Virus record (IMG/VR): IMGVR_UViG_3300006928_000092
Location: 1 to 23,375 of that record
Reading direction: 5' to 3' (one strand)
DNA from: a virus
Length of the DNA: 23,375 nt
This document shows, piece after piece, positions 13,787 through 22,342 of the stretch. Within the stretch, counting starts at the first letter, position 1, and every line of letters begins with the position of its first letter. The translations under genes and the position numbers were made by a program. Under the pieces are notes generated by a model, which did no database searches, was not told the origin of the DNA, and worked only from the letters and a program-made list of their open reading frames with translations.

Positions 13787-16700
13787 TTAATTTGCAAGAT
13801 TGACATTTAATGTACTCCCTAATCCTTGTTTCTTTAATTCACTAATTATTATTGCTCTTCTTTCTTTTAAATCTTTTAATGCTTTATCATTTCTTCTTTT
13901 TAAATCTAATCCTTGAGGACCTACAATAATTTTTAAGATCTTTTTAATATCACCTTTTGTTAAAGAAGTTGTTGGTGGTATTGTCTTACCATTTATAGTT
14001 CTAGGCATTGGCGAAAGATTATAACCAGCCATATTAATTAATGATTCAATACGGTTTGCTATTATAAAAGATCTTTTATTTTTTTCACTTGTAAAATCAG
14101 CAACAGTCATAAGTTTATTTTTACCTACAACTTCTGAAGGTGCTAAATCCATTACTCTTTTTACAATAGTTTGTAAATGTTTAGAGGCTTTATCCATATC
14201 TCTTTTAGATCGTCCTTCTGGTCCTGGAAAGATATGTCGTATACCTCTATAATCTATACCAAGATTTCCCCATGCTTCATGAAAAGATTTACCACCCATT
14301 TCAACGACAGTATTATCATCATTTGCTTTTTGATTAAGTAAATCTAATTGTTTATTACCCCATTCTAAAACTTGTTCGCTATCTCTAGATTCTATTAATG
14401 ATTGTTCATGATGTATATTCATTTCTTTACGAATAGTTCTAAAAGTACCTAAGTCTGTCCATACTGCATCAAAAAGTGGTGATATAAATCCTTGATTAGC
14501 ACCTCTTTCCTTAGCCTTTGTATGTATTTTAACCCAAGAATTTCCAGTAAATGATCTACCAATCATATTACCATCTTTACTTTGAGTGATAGTTGCTAAT
14601 AAACCTCCAGCTGTTTCTCTTCCAACTTGTTCCATCCCATCTCTTTCTACGATAGCTGCTGCACTTGGTACAGATCTATATAGTTCTACAGATTGTTGTC
14701 TTTTAGTTTTTCCTACAGCAAGACCTGTTAAGGCTCCACCTTCATCTCTTATATCCATAAGAATTCTAGGAAATTCTTTTCCCCAAACACCTTTATCTTG
14801 GTTATGTGTTAGCTTCATTCCTTTAGTATTTATTAATTGTTGAAAAGCTTCAGGGTTTTGTGCAAAACTTCGACGTATAATCTTTTCCATTAATTTAATA
14901 TTATAATTATTTTCTGTCTTAGCTTTCTTACCTACAAACTTTGAACCATCTTTCCAAGGTTTACTATATGTTGCTTCATCAAACTTTCCACTTTTATGAC
15001 TTTGATATGCATGCTCTACAGATTGAAATACTCTACCATTCTCTCCTTCAAAAGGTCTTTGTGCAAGGTTACTTAAGACTGCAGCTTCATTAGTTCCATG
15101 CCAAATATTAAGTGATCCTCTAGGATTTTCTCTTAACTCAGGTTCACTCATAGTATAATGCGCTTGCTTACGTTCATCTAAAGAACTTTCTTTTCCACTA
15201 ATCCAAGATGTAAATCCTAAAGAGTTTACAAACTTTATAGGTTGATCTGTTAAGATTGCTAACTGTGCATTTGTTTTTAATACCTGATTTATTTGAATTG
15301 TTTCTGGATCAAAAGTTTGATAAATAGAATCAACTAATATACTATGTAAAAATTCTATAACATCCTTTTCTTTTAATGCATTAGCAGATATTATATTACC
15401 AATATCTTTTGAGACTGGACTATTCTTTATAGTAATTCCTACATATTGTTTTAAAGATTCTAATTCTTGTCCATATCCCATAGTCATTGGGGATTTCTTT
15501 AAGAAGTTTGCAGTATCTTCAACTGCCTTCTTTAATATTTCTTTATACATAGGTTGTTGATTAATAGGAATCTCTAATCCATCTAACAATAAATTAAATC
15601 TATCCAGCATTGAATCTTTCATAGCAAATCTTAGATCTTGAAAATCCATTAGCTCTGCAGCAGCAGTAGTATCTGGTATTAATACCCCTGCTCTTTTTGC
15701 AATAGCTACACTACCTAAAGCCATCGCCATAGTAGCAGGACCATGAGTTTTACCATCTATCTCTACACCAATATTAGTCTTATGTATTGTTCCTGCTTTT
15801 CTAGCTTGATCCCACTTAGCTAAGTCCATAAGATAATCCATAAGTAGAATTACTTCTTCTTCATGACCATCAAGATAAGTCATTAGTGCTGGGTTCTTTG
15901 CAAGAAAATTATTATTAAAGTTTTGTTTTATTGAAGCCTTTACTCGATTTTCTTTTTCTTTATTTGATGGAGTAACCGCAGCTTTTGCAAAATTATGAAA
16001 GCTTTTTAATATTGCTTTAGCATTATTAACATCAAAGTTTTCTAAGTTTTCTAATAAATAATTTCCCCATCCTACTTTTTGTTTGTATTCTTCAGAGTCA
16101 ATTGATTGTTTAAATATTTTAATTCTTTCTTCAGCTGATCGTGCCTGTCTATATCGCTTTTTAAATTCTCCTTCAAAGAAGAAAGCAGACATAATCTCCA
16201 TCCAATCTTTCTCTGTTTCACTATTACCATTTGGAGTAAACTGATAGCTGTTACCACCACCTACTACAAATCTAATTAGTTTATGTGCTTGAGGATTATA
16301 TAAAGTTTGTTGTGCATGAATTCTACCAGTCAATGCTTGAATAGCAAAAGTTAAATGATTCTCTCGTCCACTATATTTTTGTATTGCATTTGCTACATTT
16401 ATAAACTTCTCTTGGTTTTCTCTAAGTATAGCTTGTGGATTATACTCTTCAGCTAGTTGATAAAGTCGTTCAGCTTTTTCACTATGACCTGCTTCCTCTG
16501 CCATTTTAGCATTTAAAAATAGTAATTCTTTTTCATTATGTAAATCAGCTAATTGATGTGCACCTATTTTAAATTGCTTAGCAAAGAAGCTATTAGGATC
16601 TATATCCCCACCTATTATTGGTACATCATGACCATTAAAAGCTAAGAGCACAGACCATAGAGCTATCTTTTCTCTTCGAGGATCATTAACATATTTTATT

Positions 16701-18202
16701 CTATTCATATTTTCTACAGCTTGATCAAGAATATGCCTTGTAGTTCCAGGTAAATCTGTTAAACTTCCTATTTTACTTGTCATATTTCTAGTAAGTACTG
16801 CTTGCTCAGTTACCTTATGACCCCCTTCACTTCTTGCAGAATCAGGTTCTACTTCTGGTTGGGAAAATAATCCAGGCATTCCCTGTCTTAATCTTGAAAA
16901 TTGTAAGATACCTTCAGGTGTAATTTGAAATACAGTTTGTCTATTTACTTTTTCAGGTAGCTCTTTAAATAAATTTGAGTTTGCTCTTGAATATAATCTT
17001 GCTACCATATCTCCTAGCATAACAAAAACATCAGGAGATAACTCTTGATAGTCTCTTAAATAAAAGTCTTGTGGTAAGCCTTGTTTATCTGCTTGAAATC
17101 TTTTCCATTCTTGATAAACACCTCTTCCTACTTGTTCAGACATTTCAGTTTTCTTTAAAGTAGGTAGCTTATTTAAATCTTTTATCTGCTCAATTTCTTG
17201 TACTACACTTTTAGGATCTGCATCAAATAACTCTAGCTGTTTATCTGCGTCTCCATTTAATCTCTGATGTAAAGCTTGAGTTGGTGTGATCCCTTTTTCT
17301 GCTGAATCTTTTTGTGCAGCAAACATTTCATCTACAAGAAACTGTTCCATTGCTAATGACATTATATATGGTAAGTCTGGATCAACATCTATATTACCTT
17401 GTTTATCTATTGCAGTTGCATTTAATATTTGACTATGATATGCAACAGCTTGTGCTGTAAGATTAACTTGAGATCCTCTTGTTATAGGTACATCTGGATT
17501 TAAAACATTACCTTCATTATCGATGTTTACAAAACCAGTATCAGTAACAGGAAGTCCAGTAGTCTTATCAATTCTACGTTCTTCTAATATACCAGGATGC
17601 TGCTCTTGAAATTCTTTAATACTTAATGGTGATAACCCTTGTTGTTTTCTTTCATTATTAATTGCATAAAATTTTTGAGTAGCTTCTTGTCCACCTGCCC
17701 ATCTAATATTACCAGTCATAGATAAACCTAGAGCTTTAAATATACTTGCAGAGTTAGATGCTCTTCTTCTCATATTATCAAGTGCCGTTATAAGATATTT
17801 TGGTAATACGTTAGGATCATATTTATCAGATTTCTGGTAGTCTCTTATTGCTTTAATTTTAGAATACATACCTTTAATATACTGATTCTGTTTATCTATA
17901 CGATCAGCATTAATTGTAGGTATTTTTCTTTCGGTTACACCAGTTTCATCTAATTCAGATGCGCCAGTAGTAACTTCATCAGTACCTGCTACCTCTTCAG
18001 TAGGAGCTGCTTCAGATTCTTTTATCTGTTCTTCTTTAAGTGTAAAAGGAGTTTCAATTTCCTGTTCTTGCTGTGCTTGATTATCTTCTTGAAAGAATTC
18101 TAATTGTTTATCACTTGCTGTTCCTAATTTATCGGCTAAGGTTTCTGCAGGTAAATCAATTGCTGCTTTCATATCTGCATCAGTTGTAATCTTAACACTC
18201 AT
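13787..18202 (-). CDS. N4-type virion RNA polymerase-like protein with embedded NADAR domain, 1471 aa
   Basis: Large late-module protein. Single-subunit RNA polymerase signatures occur in order: LTGRIHAQQTLYNPQ with Arg627 (T7 GRVYAVSMFNPQ, Arg425); motif A GVEIDGKTHGPATM with Asp816; motif B KKSPMTMGYG with Lys902 and Tyr910, keeping the 8-residue Lys-Tyr spacing of T7 KRSVMTLAYG; a plausible motif C SPLFDAVWTDLGTFRTIRKE with Asp1245, having Phe where T7 has His. Between B and C, residues about 1029-1155 form a NADAR (YbiA-like) domain: WHGTNEAAVLSNLAQRPF, SVEHAYQSHK (Glu1063) and VWGKEF (Trp1140). The first 100 residues are acidic and disordered; residues up to about 480 are unassigned. Like N4 vRNAP it would be packaged and ejected to transcribe early genes; packaging is inferred from neighbours. 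Ribosome binding site GGAG; 5 nt after the 1376-residue gene. Confidence 0.8.
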   Translation of the reverse strand: MSVKITTDADMKAAIDLPAETLADKLGTASDKQLEFFQEDNQAQQEQEIETPFTLKEEQIKESEAAPTEEVAGTDEVTTGASELDETGVTERKIPTINADRIDKQNQYIKGMYSKIKAIRDYQKSDKYDPNVLPKYLITALDNMRRRASNSASIFKALGLSMTGNIRWAGGQEATQKFYAINNERKQQGLSPLSIKEFQEQHPGILEERRIDKTTGLPVTDTGFVNIDNEGNVLNPDVPITRGSQVNLTAQAVAYHSQILNATAIDKQGNIDVDPDLPYIMSLAMEQFLVDEMFAAQKDSAEKGITPTQALHQRLNGDADKQLELFDADPKSVVQEIEQIKDLNKLPTLKKTEMSEQVGRGVYQEWKRFQADKQGLPQDFYLRDYQELSPDVFVMLGDMVARLYSRANSNLFKELPEKVNRQTVFQITPEGILQFSRLRQGMPGLFSQPEVEPDSARSEGGHKVTEQAVLTRNMTSKIGSLTDLPGTTRHILDQAVENMNRIKYVNDPRREKIALWSVLLAFNGHDVPIIGGDIDPNSFFAKQFKIGAHQLADLHNEKELLFLNAKMAEEAGHSEKAERLYQLAEEYNPQAILRENQEKFINVANAIQKYSGRENHLTFAIQALTGRIHAQQTLYNPQAHKLIRFVVGGGNSYQFTPNGNSETEKDWMEIMSAFFFEGEFKKRYRQARSAEERIKIFKQSIDSEEYKQKVGWGNYLLENLENFDVNNAKAILKSFHNFAKAAVTPSNKEKENRVKASIKQNFNNNFLAKNPALMTYLDGHEEEVILLMDYLMDLAKWDQARKAGTIHKTNIGVEIDGKTHGPATMAMALGSVAIAKRAGVLIPDTTAAAELMDFQDLRFAMKDSMLDRFNLLLDGLEIPINQQPMYKEILKKAVEDTANFLKKSPMTMGYGQELESLKQYVGITIKNSPVSKDIGNIISANALKEKDVIEFLHSILVDSIYQTFDPETIQINQVLKTNAQLAILTDQPIKFVNSLGFTSWISGKESSLDERKQAHYTMSEPELRENPRGSLNIWHGTNEAAVLSNLAQRPFEGENGRVFQSVEHAYQSHKSGKFDEATYSKPWKDGSKFVGKKAKTENNYNIKLMEKIIRRSFAQNPEAFQQLINTKGMKLTHNQDKGVWGKEFPRILMDIRDEGGALTGLAVGKTKRQQSVELYRSVPSAAAIVERDGMEQVGRETAGGLLATITQSKDGNMIGRSFTGNSWVKIHTKAKERGANQGFISPLFDAVWTDLGTFRTIRKEMNIHHEQSLIESRDSEQVLEWGNKQLDLLNQKANDDNTVVEMGGKSFHEAWGNLGIDYRGIRHIFPGPEGRSKRDMDKASKHLQTIVKRVMDLAPSEVVGKNKLMTVADFTSEKNKRSFIIANRIESLINMAGYNLSPMPRTINGKTIPPTTSLTKGDIKKILKIIVGPQGLDLKRRNDKALKDLKERRAIIISELKKQGLGSTLNVNLAN

Positions 18203-18207
18203 AATAT

Positions 18208-21200
18208 CTATTCTCCAAATAAATTACGGGCTAACCATTTATTTCCTTGATTAAATGGTCCTATTCCTGGTGTAATTTTAAATAATTTGTAAGCCCCTTG
18301 TTCTGTTTTACCTTGTATAATATTAACAGCACCTTCACCTGCTCTAGCTACATTAGATAAAGCAGCGGCTTCTCCTGATATATTATTAAATATCCACTCA
18401 ACAGGATTTTTAGATGATGTTTCATATATAGGAAATACAAAGTTTAAAGGTCTTTCAGCAACACCAATTAAACCTGATGCTCCAAATCCTCTTTGTAATT
18501 TTTCCATATCATCTAAGTAAGGTGAAGGTTTACCATACTTTATTAAATCTTTTAAGTACTGTGCTGCAAATCCTAATGCAATCATTGTTGTCATGATAGC
18601 AAACATATTATACTTCATTGCAGGTGTACCACGTTTAACATAGTCACCCCACATTCTTGGTATATGATTTGCAGTAAAGGTTGCAATAAAACCTTGGAAC
18701 TGTGTGAACAAAGCTAAGTGCTGGTTCTGATAAAACAATGGTCGGTTATATGTCATAGGTAAAGCAATAGCTTCGTTAACAAAATTTGATTCAGCATTAA
18801 CCATCATATTATCAAACTTTGAATCAGCATATTTTTGTGCATCACTTAATCTTAACTCAACTTGTCCATCAGCATTAATTGTTTGTTGTCCATGATGATC
18901 AGTTCTAGAAACATAATCAACTAACCAATCAACATCAATACCTAAATTTCTTAATTGCTCTTCAGCTTCTTGTACTTCATTAGTATATATAGCATCAGCT
19001 TGATCCCACTGTTGCTGAGGTCCTACAAAATTTGCTGCTTGTCTATGTCTAGCAATTAAGTTTACATGATTCATTATAAAATCTGACGCAATAGAAGCTC
19101 TTATATTACGTGTATAATCTGTCCATTGCTGTAGTAATATAATTCTAAAGAATCTATCTAATAACTTTCTTGATGCATGTGTATTTTCAGTTGCACCTGT
19201 AGTTTGTGCTGCACCAACGTCCCAATCAAAGTATCCTAATCTTTTAATGTTTGCTTGTCTTTCTTCTTTTTCTAATTGTCTTTGTGTAGAAGAATACCTT
19301 GGATCTTTTATAGTAGACCAAGCTGCTTGAGCAAACTCTTTACTAGCACTCATAATTGTTTTAGATATTTGTGTAGGTGTTAAAGCTCTAACAGTCATTG
19401 CTATTTCTACAAAAGAAGATACAACTGCTAATGGTAATCCTGCTAAAGTTGTAAAGAATAATAAGTTCTTTTGTACACGAGCAAGTGTTTTACTTTCTAA
19501 ACGTTTATAGTTACCTGATTCAGCATTTAAATAATCTTGTAATTGAGCAGCAACCTTAGCAATAGTTTCTCTATCTACTCCTTCTTGTTCTGCTTGCATT
19601 AATTTTTGATAGATCTTTTGATTGTTATCTCCAAGAAATTCTTGATAAGTTTGAAATCTTGCAGCAGCTTTTGCAGAGTTTGAAATATTTACAAAAGAAT
19701 CATTCTCCATAAACTTTTTAAAGGAATCTCTTTCTGCTAATCCTAAACGATTCTTTTTATGTTGTGAAGGTATATGCTTTCCTTTTCCTACATCAAAGAC
19801 ATTATCAAATCCTGTAATATTATTATCTTCTACAATATCCCGAGTTATATCTTTAGCTGTATTTAAATCCATACCAAATTCTTTAACTAAAGCCTCAGCA
19901 AATTCATTCTGATTTTTTTCAATGATACCTTTATCAAAAGATTTATATCTTTGTAAGTAGTTACCTCTTCTTCCTACTTGCTTTTCAAAAGATTTACCAG
20001 GATTATTTTGTTCCCAAGCATACTTTTGTGCTTCATATAATTTATCAGCTAACATTGTTGTATCTGAATACCATTGATTCAACCAAAACTTATGGTCTTT
20101 TAGATTAGCTTCTTGATCAAGACTATTCCAATCTTGTTGAGTAAGTTTTTTATTTTTTTCAGATCTTTGTTTTGTTTTATTGTTTATCCAATTATGAAAC
20201 TCATTAATAATTTGAGATAACTTTGCTTGATTAATTGTACCAAAGCCTGCCATCTTTGCATACTCTGCGGGTGTCTTAACTAAATTTCTATATTTAGTTA
20301 ATAGGTTACGCTTTCTTTCTTCAAAGTTTTCTCCTGAATGTATACGTTGTAAATTCCCACCAAACATACTAGCTAACTCTCTCATAGCTTGAGAAGTTTT
20401 TTGTATTGCTTCAGTAAATATAAATCTTGTAGAGCCTCTCCATAATACTGGAATAGCACTCCACATATCTTTTACTTTTTCAAATGCGTCTTTTGATTTT
20501 TGTTGTTTCTTACCTTCATTACTTAAGCTATTAAAATCTGAAGCTCCAGATTGAGAAGGTGTTGGTACAACTGTATTAATCTCTTTAATTGTTTGGATTT
20601 TACCAGTCTTTCTTTTCTCTTCTTGAGCTTGTTCTCCAGCAAAAGATAAACGTTTTTGTTCTGCTTTATCTCCTCTTACTGCAACATCTGCCCATTTTCC
20701 TGCATCATAAAGCGTTCCTGGTACAGAAAAAGCAGATCCAATAGTTCCTCCTGCAATCAAAGCATTAAGCATTCTATTCTGTAATTCCATTGGATTAAAC
20801 TTTTTATTACTTCCAGCAACAGCTGCCATATAACCAGTTAATTCTTGACCAGCTTCTGTTAATGCTTCAGAACTAAAACCTAATACTGATTTACTAGAAA
20901 AAGATTTTAAAAAGTTTACTGCAGTTAATTGTTGCTTTGCAATCTCTGCAGCATTTCCTAATAGCTTAGCAGATTCTACTCGAGTCATCTTATTAATTGC
21001 AAGTCTAGCTGCATCTTCTGTTATAATATTACCATCGGCTGCTTGCTTTTGTACATATGCCTTAACCATTTTATTTCTAACAGCTTCATTAAGTAGTGTA
21101 CCTTTAAAGTTACCCATTAAAAATTTAATACCTAAACGATCTAGCACAGTCATTGTAACACCAGCAGCTACCGCAAGTGTTGCTCTCTTCTCTTCTGGTG

Positions 21201-22338
21201 TTCCTTCCATTTCATTATAAGTTTGACCAGTAAAAATTGAAACAGGTAAAGCAAGTGATACCCCTTTAGTTGCAGGAGCTAAGACAGTACCAAGTATTGA
21301 AGCCCCCATATATGGTAGTGAGATAGCTGCATTAGTTTTAATGTATTCAAAGAATTCTCCAATGCCATTTATATCCCATTCATTTCCAACAATATTTCCG
21401 TCATCATCTAACACAGGTTTTAATGCATTCAATTTTAAATTAGGAACATCCATAAGAAGTTCTCTATTTCTAGCAACTCCTTGTTCTCCTTTTCCTTTAA
21501 GCCATTCAGAAAATCCTGGTATATCTGTTTTCTCACCAATCATTTGGATAGCACCATATATACTTTCTGCTGCACCATCCCAACCTACACCAAACCCATC
21601 CCATCCAGGATGTAAAGAGTGGTTTGTTATATCTCTATCTAACCAATCATTATAGACCATACTCTTATTATATTTTTGAGCTTCTCTTTGTCTTAATGCA
21701 AAGGCTTCTATTGATTCACCTGGTTGACGAGGCTTAGTTAAATTATATAATTCTTTTTCATTAAGTGCAACTTTTTGGAATTCTTTTTCTTTCCAAGTCT
21801 CTGCATTAGTTGCATCGTTAATTGCAACTTGTGCTTTCTCCCAATCATCTAACTCTTTATTTTCTAGTACCTGATTAGTAGCTTCAGAAACCTGAGCGTC
21901 TCCCCATTGCCATGCTTCTATATCTTCAGCAGTACTAAAAGCCCCTAGCTTTGTGATTCCTTTACGTAAAACTGTTTGAGTAAAGTCTTCACCTTTATTA
22001 TTTCTTAATCTAACTAATTGACGATTACCAGTAGCATCCATCTTAGGACTACCATCTGGGTTTGTTAAATAAACAACATTATTAAAGCCAAAGTTTTCAG
22101 CTAAGTTTCTAAGTTGAACCCAAGAAGCTGTACCCCCTGGATCACCCGCAGTAAACTTACCTTCAGGATCTAACCTCATAATCTCTGCGGCAGTAAGACC
22201 TTCTATTCTAAGTAATTTACCTTCAGTATTTCTTAAGGTATCTCCATCTACAAAAGCATGTCCATCACTACCAGTTAACTCTGTAGGTGTTGGACCAAAT
22301 AGATCTAGCACTTGCTGATCTGAAAGATTTAACGTCAT
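18208..22338 (-). CDS. Giant virion-type (ejection) protein with N-terminal SNase-like domain, 1376 aa
   Basis: Probable internal or ejected virion protein. Residues about 28-135 look like a staphylococcal-nuclease fold: VDGDTLR (Asp31, Asp33), LLRIEGLTAAE with Arg44 and Glu52 (8 apart, as Arg35 and Glu43 in SNase) and DATGNRQLV with Arg106 (SNase Arg87); the SNase Asp40 position is Thr49. Hydrophobic stretches at about 336-372, 386-400, 525-545, 955-985 and 1240-1262 could insert in membranes. Much of the rest is helical and charged. The C-terminal part (FTANHIPRMWGDYVKRG, later GIGPFNQGNKW) resembles large podovirus virion proteins I have seen without a defined function. AAGGAG ribosome binding site; 4 nt from the upstream gene and 5 nt from the polymerase gene, so one late operon. 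Confidence 0.65.
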   Translation of the reverse strand: MTLNLSDQQVLDLFGPTPTELTGSDGHAFVDGDTLRNTEGKLLRIEGLTAAEIMRLDPEGKFTAGDPGGTASWVQLRNLAENFGFNNVVYLTNPDGSPKMDATGNRQLVRLRNNKGEDFTQTVLRKGITKLGAFSTAEDIEAWQWGDAQVSEATNQVLENKELDDWEKAQVAINDATNAETWKEKEFQKVALNEKELYNLTKPRQPGESIEAFALRQREAQKYNKSMVYNDWLDRDITNHSLHPGWDGFGVGWDGAAESIYGAIQMIGEKTDIPGFSEWLKGKGEQGVARNRELLMDVPNLKLNALKPVLDDDGNIVGNEWDINGIGEFFEYIKTNAAISLPYMGASILGTVLAPATKGVSLALPVSIFTGQTYNEMEGTPEEKRATLAVAAGVTMTVLDRLGIKFLMGNFKGTLLNEAVRNKMVKAYVQKQAADGNIITEDAARLAINKMTRVESAKLLGNAAEIAKQQLTAVNFLKSFSSKSVLGFSSEALTEAGQELTGYMAAVAGSNKKFNPMELQNRMLNALIAGGTIGSAFSVPGTLYDAGKWADVAVRGDKAEQKRLSFAGEQAQEEKRKTGKIQTIKEINTVVPTPSQSGASDFNSLSNEGKKQQKSKDAFEKVKDMWSAIPVLWRGSTRFIFTEAIQKTSQAMRELASMFGGNLQRIHSGENFEERKRNLLTKYRNLVKTPAEYAKMAGFGTINQAKLSQIINEFHNWINNKTKQRSEKNKKLTQQDWNSLDQEANLKDHKFWLNQWYSDTTMLADKLYEAQKYAWEQNNPGKSFEKQVGRRGNYLQRYKSFDKGIIEKNQNEFAEALVKEFGMDLNTAKDITRDIVEDNNITGFDNVFDVGKGKHIPSQHKKNRLGLAERDSFKKFMENDSFVNISNSAKAAARFQTYQEFLGDNNQKIYQKLMQAEQEGVDRETIAKVAAQLQDYLNAESGNYKRLESKTLARVQKNLLFFTTLAGLPLAVVSSFVEIAMTVRALTPTQISKTIMSASKEFAQAAWSTIKDPRYSSTQRQLEKEERQANIKRLGYFDWDVGAAQTTGATENTHASRKLLDRFFRIILLQQWTDYTRNIRASIASDFIMNHVNLIARHRQAANFVGPQQQWDQADAIYTNEVQEAEEQLRNLGIDVDWLVDYVSRTDHHGQQTINADGQVELRLSDAQKYADSKFDNMMVNAESNFVNEAIALPMTYNRPLFYQNQHLALFTQFQGFIATFTANHIPRMWGDYVKRGTPAMKYNMFAIMTTMIALGFAAQYLKDLIKYGKPSPYLDDMEKLQRGFGASGLIGVAERPLNFVFPIYETSSKNPVEWIFNNISGEAAALSNVARAGEGAVNIIQGKTEQGAYKLFKITPGIGPFNQGNKWLARNLFGE

Positions 22339-22342
22339 GTTA

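Noticed and set aside
14586-14843. 85-codon + strand frame within the NADAR/polymerase gene
   Set aside because: Antisense to conserved domain codons and lacking a ribosome binding site or neighbours in that direction.
21341-21655. 104-codon + strand frame inside the 1376-residue gene
   Set aside because: Antisense shadow rich in Ser/Pro from the reverse complement of the real codons; no start signal.
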